From assembly GCF_013870595.1 (NCBI RefSeq), contig NZ_JACBWZ010000001.1:1-51554 (forward strand): a DNA stretch of 51,554 nt, in the 5' to 3' direction. The notes under the pieces are model-generated. The model searched no databases, was not told the DNA's origin, and was given only the letters and a program-made list of their open reading frames with translations. Shown here piece by piece: positions 33,863 to 42,589 of this stretch. Position 1 is the stretch's first letter. Each line of letters opens with the position of its first letter. The position numbers were made by a program, and so were the translations under genes. The stretch comes from Streptomyces sp. WELS2 (GTDB taxonomy: Bacteria > Actinomycetota > Actinomycetes > Streptomycetales > Streptomycetaceae).

Positions 33863-35032
33863 TCAGATCCGCCGGCGGAACCAGCCGCGGCCACGGCCCG
33901 GCTCCTGGTCGTCCTGTGGCTCCGGCGGTGCGGCGGCTTGGAGGCGGGTGGCTTCTGCAACGGCGTCCCCGGCGTTCCAGGCCGTCCGGTGCATGGCACA
34001 CCTTCTCCCGCACTCAGCAGTCGGCCCCGCGCCGCGGCATAGGGCGACGGTCCGTGTCCGGTGGGACGCCCGCTCGTAGCGGCTCCGGCGCTCGGGCGGG
34101 AGGCCGGGCTCAGCCAGCGCGGCGGGCAGGGCGACGACGCGGACGGGCCCGGTCAGGTCGATGAACGTGGGAATGAAGCCCAGGCGCCGGATCCGCCAGG
34201 AGCCGTCGGCCCTCACGAACCGGAACCAGGACAGCAGGCCCTCCTCGGTGGTGCCTCGTGGAACACGGTGCCGTGCAAGGAGATTGCCGTGGCCGTAGAC
34301 CACCCAGGTGCCGTTGACCCGCTCGAACGGCTGGACCGCGTGGGCGTGGTGGCCGAGGATCACATCAACCGCCGAACCGGCCGTCAGTTCCCGAGCCCAG
34401 GCGCGCTGGCGCGGGCTCGGTTCATGCACGTGCTCCCGCCCCCAGTGCATGCTGAGGACCACCACTTCGGCACCCGCGCGGCGAGCCCGGCGGGCCTCGT
34501 CGAAGACGCGTTCACCGACCACGTTGGCCAGCCACGGCTTGTCCGCCGGCCGGAGTCTGCCCCCGAAGCCGTAGCTGTAGGACAGGTGCGCGACCGGGAC
34601 GCCTTTGACCTCGATAATGTTCGGCCGGTCCGCCTCCGCCCGGTTCCGTGCCGAGCCGGTGTGCCGCAGGCCGGCCGCGTCCAGGGCCTCCAGGGTCCGG
34701 CGCACACCTGCCTCGCCCTGGTCGAGCACGTGGTTGGACGCTGTCGAGCAGCTGTGGAAGCCCACGTCCGACAAGGCTGTGGCGATCTGCGGCGGGGCGG
34801 CGAAACTCGGGAAGCCCGTGAACGGTCCCCCGGTCGGCGCGAGGGGTGTCTCGAGATGGCAGATCGCCAGATCGGCCCGGGACACCGCCGGCCTCAGCCC
34901 GGCCAGCATCGGCCGGAAGTCGAGCCCCTGGCCACCGGCCGCCCTGGCATCCCGGGCGGCCTGCTCGATCAGCGGAGGATGGATCAGGACATCGCCACCG
35001 GCGATCAAGGTGAAGGACACGGCCCTGTCCAC
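33863..35032 (-). CDS. CapA-family protein (poly-gamma-glutamate synthesis / metallophosphatase-like)
   Basis: 389 residues from GTG at 35032, with GAGGAG 6 bases upstream. It has the PGA_cap metallophosphatase-like fold: FTLIAGGDVLIHPP, ADLAICHLETPLAP, SNHVLDQGEAGVRRTLEALD (the NH-x-x-D metal motif), VVVLSMHWGREHVHEPS (H-W-G) and VDVILGHHAHAVQPFE (G-H-x-x-H). CapA proteins take part in capsular polyglutamate synthesis or release, but many actinobacterial members lack partner genes, as here (no CapB/CapC). There is no signal peptide at this start. It begins 10 bases after the stop of the upstream Gly-rich gene, so the two are likely co-transcribed. Confidence 0.9.
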   Translation of the reverse strand: MDRAVSFTLIAGGDVLIHPPLIEQAARDARAAGGQGLDFRPMLAGLRPAVSRADLAICHLETPLAPTGGPFTGFPSFAAPPQIATALSDVGFHSCSTASNHVLDQGEAGVRRTLEALDAAGLRHTGSARNRAEADRPNIIEVKGVPVAHLSYSYGFGGRLRPADKPWLANVVGERVFDEARRARRAGAEVVVLSMHWGREHVHEPSPRQRAWARELTAGSAVDVILGHHAHAVQPFERVNGTWVVYGHGNLLARHRVPRGTTEEGLLSWFRFVRADGSWRIRRLGFIPTFIDLTGPVRVVALPAALAEPGLPPERRSRYERASHRTRTVALCRGAGPTAECGRRCAMHRTAWNAGDAVAEATRLQAAAPPEPQDDQEPGRGRGWFRRRI

Positions 35033-35042
35033 CGGGCACTCC

Positions 35043-36212
35043 TCAGGACGTGCGGGCGCCCCAGGTGAACAGGAACGTAGCCCGTCTGCGCCGGGCCGGC
35101 CGTTGGTGCCCACCAGTGCGCCCTGGCTGTCCTTCCCGTAGTTCTCGGGCAGGTACTCCGAGGCCGCACCGCGTGCCCCGGTTCCGCCGTCGCCGCCACG
35201 GCCTCCCGAGCCGCCGTCGCCACCCCGGCCGGCATCTCCCGGGGGAGTGACCGTGGTGTCCTTGGCGATGCCGCCCTTCCCGCCGGTGCCACCGGCACCG
35301 TCCTGCCCGCCCGTGGCAGCAACCTCGTCCGGGTTCGCGGGCCAATCACCCCAGCCGCCCTGGCCGCCAGGTGCCCCCGGGCTTCCGCCATGGCCCTGTT
35401 CGGCAGGGTCCGAAACCACCCATCGGGCATCCCGGACGGTCTTGCCGATCTGACAGTTCCCTGCCGGACTGGGCTTGCTGGCCGCGCCTCCTCGGCCGGA
35501 CATTCCACCGTCTCCGCCGCACAGGCCATAGGTCGGCGGGTCGGGGGTGGGGATCGGCGTCTGCTGGTACCGCTCGCACTTCGGCCCGGTGTCGCCGTTG
35601 CAGCCGCCCTCGCCGCCCCGGCCGCCACCGGCGGCGTGGGCGCCGGAACCGCCGGAGACGTCCAGCAGCCAGCCGATCCTGGGGGCGGTGACATTCGAAC
35701 CGCCGCCGGGCTGCCCGTCGCCGGGGTTGTAGGCGTCCGGGCCGGGCTTGCCGGGGTGCTTCTGCGAGCCGGCGCCGCCCAACGTGCCCGCGCCGCCCTC
35801 TCCGACGAAGACCTTCAGCTTCTGTCCCGGTTCCACCGTGATGCGGCCCGTGGCGAACGTGCAGCCGCCCGCACCGGTGCCGCCCGCACCGCCGGCGCCG
35901 CCGCCCCACCACCGTGCCGGACGTTCTTGGCGATGATCAAGGCCGCGTCGGTGCCCCCGCCACCACCGCCGCCGCCCCCGTGGCACCGCCTGCTCCACCA
36001 CCACCGGCATCCCACGCATACGCGGTGAGGGTGTGCACGCCCTGCGGCACGGTGAACTCGGTCCACCCGGTCTTGGTGAACTCCGCCCGGCACACACCGT
36101 GGGCACACGAGACGCCAGCCGGCTGCGCGGCTGACGACGGCGCGGCGGGAACAGCAGCCACAGTGCCCGCCGACAACGGCACGGCAAACAGCGCACGGAA
36201 CGCAGTCTTCAA
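35043..36212 (-). pseudogene. Gly-rich exported protein, frameshifted
   Basis: TTG at 36212 (GGGAG upstream) starts a signal peptide (LKTAFRALFAVPLSAGTVAA) followed by CAHGVCRAEFTKTGWTEFTV and PQGVHTLTAYAWDAGGGGAG. The reading then changes frame twice inside poly-Gly codons (near 35985 and 35915) and goes on with GRITVEPGQKLKVFVGEGG and a ~270-residue Gly-rich region with several Cys (GGCNGDTGPKCERY, LCGGDGG, GNCQIGK). A third shift near 35070 restores ATFLFTWGARTS and a stop at 35043. The TVPxGV...GRITVxPGQ...FTW order matches Gly-rich surface proteins built on a beta-sandwich. If the shifts are errors, it is a functional 390-residue exported protein. Confidence 0.65.
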
Positions 36213-36317
36213 GACCGACTCCCTGACTGAGCACTCGAGTGGGGCAGGGTGGCAGGGCGTGATCACCCGGACTGGACAGACAGCAGTCCAACAGACCCGC
36301 CACCTGGACAGACGCGG

Positions 36318-36548
36318 ATGCCGACGAGTTCACCCGCAAGGGCACTCGCAGTCGCACTGATGTCCCACGAGCCCGGCTCGGGGGTGCGCAGGATCGAGCC
36401 CGACCGGACGGTGCTGCCCGGCTGGGTCCGCCTGCCGCAGTCGATCGAGATCCGCTTCGGCACCAGCCGGGCCGGGGCCATCGACATCGCCCTCTGCACC
36501 ACCGCCCCATCGACGCAGTCGCCCCCGCCCACCCGGAAGTCGACTAGA
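36318..36548 (+). other. Coding-like segment, unidentified
   Basis: Third positions in this frame are almost all G or C. The peptide looks protein-like (VRRIEPDRTVLPGWVRLPQS, then IEIRFGTSRAGAIDIALC). The frame has no stop here and runs on into the next gene, but a TAG one base out of frame near 36545 may be the original end. Probably a gene fragment; the family is not recognised. Confidence 0.3.
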
Positions 36549-36740
36549 AACAGCCGCGCACGGCGGAGAAAGGCCGGTGCTCCCCGCTCCCCGCTCCCCC
36601 GCTCGCGAAGCAGGCCACCCCGGCCTGACCTGTACCGCTTCCCGCTGGGGTGGGTAGGGCGGCATCGCCGCGCCAGGGCCAACCGCGCGCGCCACTCAGC
36701 CGGTGACCGTGTATGTTCGATCTGCTACTTTCCGCACGTG

Positions 36741-37067
36741 ATGTACGAACCGACGCGCCGCCAGGCGCTCCAAGCAACGTTCGCCGGCCTTGCGGCGTCA
36801 TGCGTCGCAGGTATCGGCCAAGCCGCGGCAGCCACGCAGATCCGCAGCAGCCGCAAGAGCCGCCTGGACTACCAGGCCCGCTACCGCGAACTGTTCAACG
36901 CGTGCGGGAAGGACCCCGGGAAGAAGCTGCTGGTCGGGCGGCAGATGCTCGACAACTACGCCCGGGACGCGCGCGTCTACCGCGTACCGGACCATGCCGC
37001 CGTGGTGCGCATGCACGCCGCACTCGTGCGCCAGCAGCACGCTCGCGGGACCGGCGCGAAGCTCTGA
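36741..37067 (+). CDS. Small Tat-signal exported protein
   Basis: 108 residues from ATG at 36741 (GTG at 36738 also possible). The N-terminus is a twin-arginine signal (PTRRQALQATFAGLAASCVA, cleavage near GQAAA). The mature part is short, basic and helical (YQARYRELFNACGKDPGKKL, LVGRQMLDNYARDARVYRVP). No domain recognised; it may be truncated at the 3' end. The coding frame extends upstream without a stop, but the Tat start is the sensible one. It is followed by the convergent ferredoxin gene. Confidence 0.55.
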   Translation: MYEPTRRQALQATFAGLAASCVAGIGQAAAATQIRSSRKSRLDYQARYRELFNACGKDPGKKLLVGRQMLDNYARDARVYRVPDHAAVVRMHAALVRQQHARGTGAKL

Positions 37068-37128
37068 GCCCCTCCCCCTCACGGCTTCATCGGCCGGCGC
37101 GCCTCCCTTGGCGGCCGGCCTGGCAGGT

Positions 37129-37434
37129 TCACTTCCGGAAGTGGCTGGGGTAGTCGTTGGCCTCCACCTTGCGCCGGAGTTCCTCGTCGTCGGGGTGCAG
37201 GCTCAGGGCCCGATCGATCAGAACCTCCTCGGTCTCCACCCTGTTCGGATCGGGCACACAGCATTCCACCGGGCACACCGCCTGGCAGGCGAGGTGGTCG
37301 TAGAACCCCACGCACTCCGTACAGGCGTTGGGGTTGATCACGTAGACCTCGTCACCCTCCGAGATTGCCTCGTTCGGGCACTCCGGCTCGCACGCACCAC
37401 AATTGATGCAGTCCTCGGTGATCTCGATGGCCAC
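37129..37434 (-). CDS. 4Fe-4S dicluster ferredoxin
   Basis: 101 residues. The first cluster motif is CINCGACEPECP (C-x2-C-x2-C-x3-CP). The second is CTECVGFYDHLACQAVCPVE with the longer C-x2-C-x8-C-x3-C spacing of the YfhL-type ferredoxins. An acidic C-terminal tail (VETEEVLIDRALSLHPDDEE) follows. It is a cytoplasmic electron carrier, for instance for reductive enzymes or P450s; no partner oxidoreductase is adjacent. Start ATG 37434 is canonical (MAIEITEDC). Confidence 0.95.
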   Translation of the reverse strand: MAIEITEDCINCGACEPECPNEAISEGDEVYVINPNACTECVGFYDHLACQAVCPVECCVPDPNRVETEEVLIDRALSLHPDDEELRRKVEANDYPSHFRK

Positions 37435-37961
37435 GGCCGCTCACACCTCATTCGTTCGGACTCGTCCGGTGATCAACGAGCGAGCAACCGAGCAGTATCG
37501 CACCCGACAGGCAGTCCGGAGCACCGCTTCGCCAGGTGCGGTAGGCGTGTTCACCAGAAGGCAGGACGCAGCCGTCGCCGCCTTTGCCCCAGCACCTCCG
37601 CCACGGCCGTCGAGACTCGAAGCTGCGCCGTCGCAGCCACCGCTGGGAATGCGGCTGACCCCGAGCGCGCTAGAGCAACTTGAGGGGCAAGTTGTAGGGC
37701 AACCTCCGTTGCCACCCCTGATTGCCACCCGCGGTGGGCAAGCCTCCCATCCGAGAGGCTTGCCCGGGTCGCCTTCAGAAGCGGGAGAACCAGCGGCCCT
37801 GGGCCTTCTGCCCGGGCAGAGCCTGCTCCTGCTCCTGGGACCTGCCCGTCCAGCCCAGCTCGATGTGGGACTGCTCGATTCCTTCCCTCTCCCGCTGGTC
37901 GCGATCGACCAAGTATCCCGTGAGGGCGTCACATCGGCTTCGATCCGGTGAGACTTACTCC
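37435..37961. other. Intergenic region with a strong stem-loop
   Basis: No convincing gene in either direction. It holds the ferredoxin promoter at its left side and, at 37736-37765, a perfect hairpin with 11-bp arms. Around 37675-37735 there are several short repeats of GCAAC/GTTGC type. I checked for tRNA-like cloverleafs and integrase tails and found none that I could support. Confidence 0.5.
37736..37765. terminator. 11-bp-stem hairpin
   Basis: Arms GGGCAAGCCTC (37736-37746) and GAGGCTTGCCC (37755-37765) with an 8-base loop. It is far from both flanking coding ends (302 bases from the ferredoxin start, 197 before the next start), so its role is unclear: an orphan terminator or a relic of a deleted gene. 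Confidence 0.6.
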
Positions 37962-38492
37962 ATGCAGGACACCATCGCGGTCGCCTTAATCACGGCACTT
38001 TCCACCCTGTCGGCTGCCGGTCTGGCTGGATGGATCACTCTCCGGTTGCAGCGTCAACAAACTGACGCTGAGCGAAGCCGCGCGCGTGAGGAATCGCGAC
38101 GCACCGCGTATGACAACTTGCTCGCCGCTTCTACGGACGCGTGGCATGCGATCGATGCGATGTGGCGGCTCGTACCGCCACGAGACGCGGATGACACAGA
38201 GCGGCCGGATATCCAGGCGGCCTTGTCGGCTCTAAAGCATCTGGACCATGCTCTACACGTCGCCGGGCTGCACGGTCCGTCGTCCATCGAAGATGCTGCA
38301 GCAGAACTCTACTTTGACGCATGGGCGGAGTTCGAGGTCATCATGCAGGTACTCAGGGACAACGTCGGTGACAGCCGGATCGCGGCGCAGCTGCACGCCC
38401 CGGGTCAGGGCCCCGATCACGACACACGATTGCTGAAGCGCGCCGCCTTCACGGGCGAGGCCCGAAAGGCAATCAAGAACGCAGACGAATGA
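37962..38492 (+). CDS. Membrane-anchored coiled-coil protein
   Basis: 176 residues from ATG at 37962. Residues 5-28 are a membrane segment (TIAVALITALSTLSAAGLAG); the next stretch is a basic, charged helix (LRLQRQQTDAERSRAREESR) likely coiled-coil, and the rest is helical (AFEVIM-type segments such as DAWAEFEVIMQVLRDNVG). This one-helix plus cytoplasmic helix layout occurs in many short Streptomyces proteins of unknown role, some in mobile elements. It ends 35 bases before the IS21 terminal repeats. Confidence 0.7.
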   Translation: MQDTIAVALITALSTLSAAGLAGWITLRLQRQQTDAERSRAREESRRTAYDNLLAASTDAWHAIDAMWRLVPPRDADDTERPDIQAALSALKHLDHALHVAGLHGPSSIEDAAAELYFDAWAEFEVIMQVLRDNVGDSRIAAQLHAPGQGPDHDTRLLKRAAFTGEARKAIKNADE

Positions 38493-38527
38493 CGGCCCAG
38501 TCATCTACACCAGGCGCGCTGTCGGCG

Positions 38528-38599
38528 GTCACGTAATTCCCCACGATCTACATGATCAGCGTCACGTAATTCCCCACCCGCGTGGTCACGATCCCCCAC
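38528..38599. repeat. IS21-type multiple terminal repeats, left end
   Basis: Two exact 17-bp copies of GTCACGTAATTCCCCAC at 38528-38544 and 38561-38577, and a degenerate third at 38585-38599. IS21 elements carry such multiple repeats at each end as transposase-binding sites. No inverted copy was found to the right, so the right end is lost. Confidence 0.85.
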
Positions 38600-38827
38600 C
38601 GGGGCGCCGACCATCGATGGTGCCGCCGACCATGCTCGAACTGGCGTAACGTTCCACGTTTCGGATGATTTTATCGCTTGTTAGGCATTCCTTGCGAATT
38701 ATTCGGTTTCCCCATGGGCATGCCGGTGCCCGGGTTGAGGGTCTGGACCTCTCGGAGTCGTACCGGCACCTCGATCCGTGAGCCGAGAGGCCGACGGACG
38801 CACCGGATGGCAAGGAGAACGTTCACC

Positions 38828-39996
38828 GTGGTCGACATCGTCGAGATCTACGTGCACTGGTACGCGGGCCGGTCCAAGAGCCAGGTGTCCGCCTCGCTGG
38901 GAGGAAACCGCAAGACGGTTCAGAAGTACCTGGCGTCGGCGGAGGCAGCGGGGATCACCCCGGGCGGACCGCCCATGAGTGAGGCGGACTGGGCCAAGCT
39001 GCTCAAGAGCTGGTTCCCGGAGCTGGCCAGCCGGAAGCTGAACCAGGTCAGGTGGCAGGAGATCGAGCCGCACCGCGACTACGTCAAGGAGCTGCTGAAA
39101 ACGACGATGGTCACCACGATCCACCAACGCCTGTGGGACGAAGGAAAGCTGAGAGTGTCACTGTCGACGTTCCGGCGCTGGGTGCACGAGAACCTGCCCG
39201 ACGAGGCCGCCCGTTCCAAAGTCACGGTGCGGAGGGAGAACGTCGAGCCGGGTTCGGAGGCTCAGATCGACTACGGATTCCTTGGGCAGTGGATCAACCC
39301 GGCCACCGGCAAGCGGCACCGGATCTGGGTATTCGTGATGGTGCTGCCGACCTCGCGGCACATGTTCGTCCGCCCGGTGGTGCACATGGACCAGCATGCC
39401 TGGACCCTCGCGCACCCGGAAGCCTTCCGCTACTTCGGCGGTGTCCCACGCCGTCTGGTGCCGGACAATCTCAAGACCGGGGTGGACAGCCAGACCTCTA
39501 CGACCCACAGGTCAACAAGTCGTACGCCGAACTTGCCTCCTACTACGGTACGTTGGTGGATCCTGCTCGCGCCGCGAAGCCGAAGGACAAGCCCAGGGTG
39601 GAGCGGCCCATGCCCTATGTCCGCGACTCGTTCTGGAGCGGGCGGACTTTCACCTCGCTGGAACACATGCAGGCCGAGACCCTGACCTGGGCGAGGAACG
39701 TCGCCGGGCAACGGCAGTGCCGGCCGCTGGACGGGGCCAAGCCGATGGCGGTCTTCGAGGCCATGGAGTCCCAGGGCCTCCTGCCTCTGCCGCAGACACC
39801 GTTCGTGCTGGCCAGATGGTCGACCGCGATGGTCGGCCCGGACATCCACATCAAGGTCGGCCGCACCCTCTACTCGGTGCCCTGGAAGCTGATCGGAGGC
39901 CGTGTCGACGTCCGCTCCACCGCCACCATGGTCCAGGTCTGCCACGAAGGCGAGCTGGTCAAGACCCACGCCGCCCTGGAACAGGGCAAGCGCACT
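38828..39996 (+). pseudogene. IS21-family transposase IstA, frameshifted and truncated
   Basis: GTG at 38828 has AAGGAG 10 bases upstream. The HTH (IYVHWYAGRSKSQVSASLGG, NRKTVQKYLASAEAAG) and the first part of the DDE core (PGSEAQIDYGFLGQW, RIWVFVMVLPTSRHMFVRPV, RRLVPDNLKTGV) are in one frame. Near 39490 the frame shifts, and the rest continues as DLYDPQVNKSYAELASYYGT, KDKPRVERPMPYVRDSFWSG and the C-terminal domain up to ALEQGKRT. There it fuses to unrelated sequence; the last ~80 residues and the partner ATPase gene istB are missing. It is inactive. Confidence 0.88.
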
Positions 39997-40281
39997 GAGG
40001 AGGCGGGGAAGTTCGGCACCGACTCGGCGCGCAGCATGCTCCGGTCGGTGGGTGTGGGCAGCGTGGTGATCGGCATGGCGGCGGCCGCGATCGCGCTGGC
40101 GTCGCTGCACTGGGCGCTGCTGCCGATGCTGCTGGCCATCGCCCTGCCCAAGGGATGGGGTGCGGCCCGCTCCGCGCGCCGTGACTACATCTCCCGCCTG
40201 AACTGGGTCGACCACCGGCGGGCGATCGCCTCCCTGCTGGCCTACCTGACCCGCCCGCACGCCGCGGGCGAGATCCGTGTG
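39997..40281 (+). pseudogene. Membrane-protein fragment fused to the IS21 relic
   Basis: In frame with the IstA relic: SARSMLRSVGVGSVVIGMAA, AAIALASLHWALLPMLLAIA, then basic LPKGWGAARSARRDYISRLN and LLAYLTRPHAAG. One or two membrane helices with a basic tail are visible, with strong GC bias in third positions. It is not IstA sequence, so it marks a deletion junction with a foreign gene. I cannot name it. The remaining stretch to 40462 has no gene I recognise. Confidence 0.45.
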
Positions 40282-40462
40282 CATTGTTGCACGACCTCGC
40301 CGCCGCGGCACGGCCGCGGTGCTGACCTGCCGGCCGGGGCGGCGGGTGTCCGCCGACTCCACCTCCGAGGTGCGGCACGCCGCCACAGCGCCGGGGTCGC
40401 AACCCCCGGCTCCCCCTGCCGGACCGCAGGCGGGGGGACCCAGGGGTTCAGGTCCGGTCGGA

Positions 40463-42028
40463 CTACTTCGGGCAGGTCGCGAGGCCCATGACGATGCCGC
40501 TGAAGGCGCCGGTCATCATGCCGGTGGCCACTCCGGGAGGCCCGCTCAGGAGGCCCATGACCCCTCCGCTGACGATGCTGGTGCCGATCTTCGCGGCCAT
40601 GCACTTGTCGTGCGCGTCGCTGTTCCGGGCAGCGGCAGCGGCCTTGAAGGACGCCGCCGACATCGTCCGGACGCTCTTCTCGGCGACGGCGGAGCCGGTG
40701 GAGGCGCTGTCGCCCAAGGAGAAGGCCGGGGGTGTGATCGTGCCGGTGACGGTGTCCCCGGTGACGCCCTCGATGTTCTGTGTGACGGTGGTCCCGCTCA
40801 GGGTGAAGGAGATCTTGTGGATCTGTCCGTCGGTATCGATGACCGTGCCGGGCATGACCGTGGCCACCGTGGAGCCGTCCGCGTCACTCACCCTGATCCC
40901 GCCCTGGTAGGCGGTCAGCCTGCCGCCCTCGGGCACGTCCACGGCGGCCGACGCGGTCCTCGCGATGACGGCGGGCTTGACGTCAGCGCCGCCGGTGCCG
41001 GTGCCGGGCGCGTCCGCGCCGGTGCGGGCGACGTACATCGTGGACCCGGCCGCCGAGTTGATGACGGGGACGGTCACGGTCGCGTCGGCCGTCCACGGCT
41101 GGTGGTCGGCGTCGAAGGTCCACGTGCCGGTGACCTTCTTGCCGACGGCGGCGAAGTCGACCCATCCGTAGTTCTTGGGCGGGACGTCGATCGAGATGCC
41201 GTTCACGGTGGTCTCGTCGGAAGTGTAGGTCTGCGTCGCGTTGAGCTGGCTGGTGACCATCGCCTGGACCGGGGCGGAGACGCCGACGGAGGACGACAGA
41301 CCCGCGGAGTACGACTGTGCCCAGCCGGAGTGGTAGATCGTGGTGAAGACCTGCTTCATCGTGGCGTCGGTGTCGTTGTACCAGATCGACGAAGCGGGCT
41401 GACGGGGCAGGACTTCCGGCTGCCCTTCGGACTTCTCCGTCCACGAACAGGTGCTGGTCTTCCGGGAGCACAGGTCGGCGTAGTAGTCGAGCGCGAGCTT
41501 CAGCGCCTCGGGCGCCTTCGCCTGGGGCACCGTCCACTCCTGCCCGGCGGAGCCGTCGCAGGGGTTGGGCTGGGCCAGGATGCCCCACAGGTGCAGGCCG
41601 CCCCGGTTGTCCAGGCAGTAGCTCTCATCGGTGCGCACCAGCCGGAAGGCGTTCGGCTTGCCGGTGACAGGGTGGAAGTGCCACAGCTGGCCGTCGTCGC
41701 TGTCGCCTCCGCCGCATGAGCGCTGAACGAGCGGCTGGACGGAGTAGAGGCATTTGCCGGTGTTGGTGTTGGCGACGCGGAAGGTGCCGGTACCGGCGGC
41801 GATCAGGCGCCAGTTCGTGTAGTTGGTGCCGTTGGGGGTGACGGAGATCTGCGCTCCGTCACCGGTGCCGGTCGCGTTGAGGGTGCCGTCCGGGTTGGTG
41901 AACGTCCAGGCGGCGGAGTCGGCCGCCCGCGCGGTGGTGGCGGAGGCGATGACACCGGTGGTGAGCATGGCCAGGGCGACGAGCGGGGCGGCCAAAAGGC
42001 GCCTGACGTCCTTGATCTGTCTGTGCAT
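40463..42028 (-). CDS. Secreted lectin-like / pore-former-like protein with hydrophobic Gly-rich C-terminus
   Basis: 521 residues from ATG at 42028 (GGAAGG upstream). Signal peptide 1-36 (ending TTARA). Residues 38-166 look like a ricin-type beta-trefoil: repeated Q-x-W and Cys pairs (GKCLYSVQPLVQRSCGGG, GQLWHFHP, YCLDNRGG, QEWTVPQ). Residues 210-325 have long Ser/Thr-rich alternating strands (SYSAGLSSSVGVSAPVQAMV, TQTYTSDETTVNG), resembling the aerolysin/ETX-MTX2 pore-forming module. Residues 330-450 are beta-rich. Residues 476-519 are a Gly-rich, strongly hydrophobic segment between two cysteines (KCMAAK...LATC). The domain calls are by eye. It might be a secreted toxin or adhesin; this is inference. 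Confidence 0.75.
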   Translation of the reverse strand: MHRQIKDVRRLLAAPLVALAMLTTGVIASATTARAADSAAWTFTNPDGTLNATGTGDGAQISVTPNGTNYTNWRLIAAGTGTFRVANTNTGKCLYSVQPLVQRSCGGGDSDDGQLWHFHPVTGKPNAFRLVRTDESYCLDNRGGLHLWGILAQPNPCDGSAGQEWTVPQAKAPEALKLALDYYADLCSRKTSTCSWTEKSEGQPEVLPRQPASSIWYNDTDATMKQVFTTIYHSGWAQSYSAGLSSSVGVSAPVQAMVTSQLNATQTYTSDETTVNGISIDVPPKNYGWVDFAAVGKKVTGTWTFDADHQPWTADATVTVPVINSAAGSTMYVARTGADAPGTGTGGADVKPAVIARTASAAVDVPEGGRLTAYQGGIRVSDADGSTVATVMPGTVIDTDGQIHKISFTLSGTTVTQNIEGVTGDTVTGTITPPAFSLGDSASTGSAVAEKSVRTMSAASFKAAAAARNSDAHDKCMAAKIGTSIVSGGVMGLLSGPPGVATGMMTGAFSGIVMGLATCPK

Positions 42029-42263
42029 GTCGACCTTCCGTAGGGAGCCCGTGAACTTCCTGGCGGAGCGCGGCGCACCTGTGGGGACCCCGGACGTGTC
42101 GTCCGCTGTCCGCGCCGTGGTGGCGGCCACCGGCTGGTCGCACTCCTCACTCCCTGAGTGTGCGAAGGCCGATGAAATCGGCATGAAGGCGGAGTTGGTC
42201 GCCGGTTCACCTCCCATACCCACCGCAACGACCAGGTCGAACCACCCGCCACGGGCGGCGGTG

Positions 42264-42585
42264 TTACCGCGAGCGGGGGACGTGCAGGGTGATCTCACTG
42301 GGGGCGAAGACGCGGAAGGGCGGGCCCCAGAAGCCGGTGCCGCGGTTGGTGTAGAGGAGGGTGCGGGCGCCGTGCCGGCTGAGACCGGCGAGGGCGGGCT
42401 GGTCGATGCGGACCAGGTATTGGAAGGGCCAGATCTGGCCGCCGTGGGTGTGCCCGGAGAGCTGGAGGTCGATGCCGGCGGCTGCCGCCCGGTCGATGAA
42501 CTTGGGCTGGCGCACCAGGAGCAGCACGGGCAGGTCGGGGTCGGCGCCGTCCAACGCTCCGGCGAGGTGGGCACGGTGGCGTGTG
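42264..42585 (-). pseudogene. Metallophosphoesterase 3' fragment
   Basis: The minus strand encodes PVLLLVRQPKFIDRAAAAGI, DLQLSGHTHGGQIWPFQYLV, RHGARTLLYTNRGTGFWGPP and FRVFAPSEITLHVPRSR. The SGHTHGGQ metal motif and the GTGFWGPPFR tail mark YkuE-like membrane-linked phosphoesterases. The N-terminal two thirds, including the first metal ligands, are replaced near 42590 by the end of the CoiA-like relic. It is inactive. Confidence 0.75.
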
Positions 42586-42589
42586 GTCC

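Noticed and set aside
34061-35068. 335-codon plus-strand open frame
   Set aside because: Antisense of CapA; no domain.
33863-36196. A single 777-residue Gly-rich/CapA fusion protein
   Set aside because: The frame is open throughout, but a GAGGAG site and GTG at 35032, together with a natural Gly-rich end (FLFTWGARTS then stop at 35043) in another frame, show two genes rather than one fusion.
37600-37800. tRNA gene or integrase attachment site
   Set aside because: The GCAAC/GTTGC repeats and hairpin looked suggestive, but no cloverleaf with an anticodon arm and no CCA-type end could be built, and no integrase gene is present.
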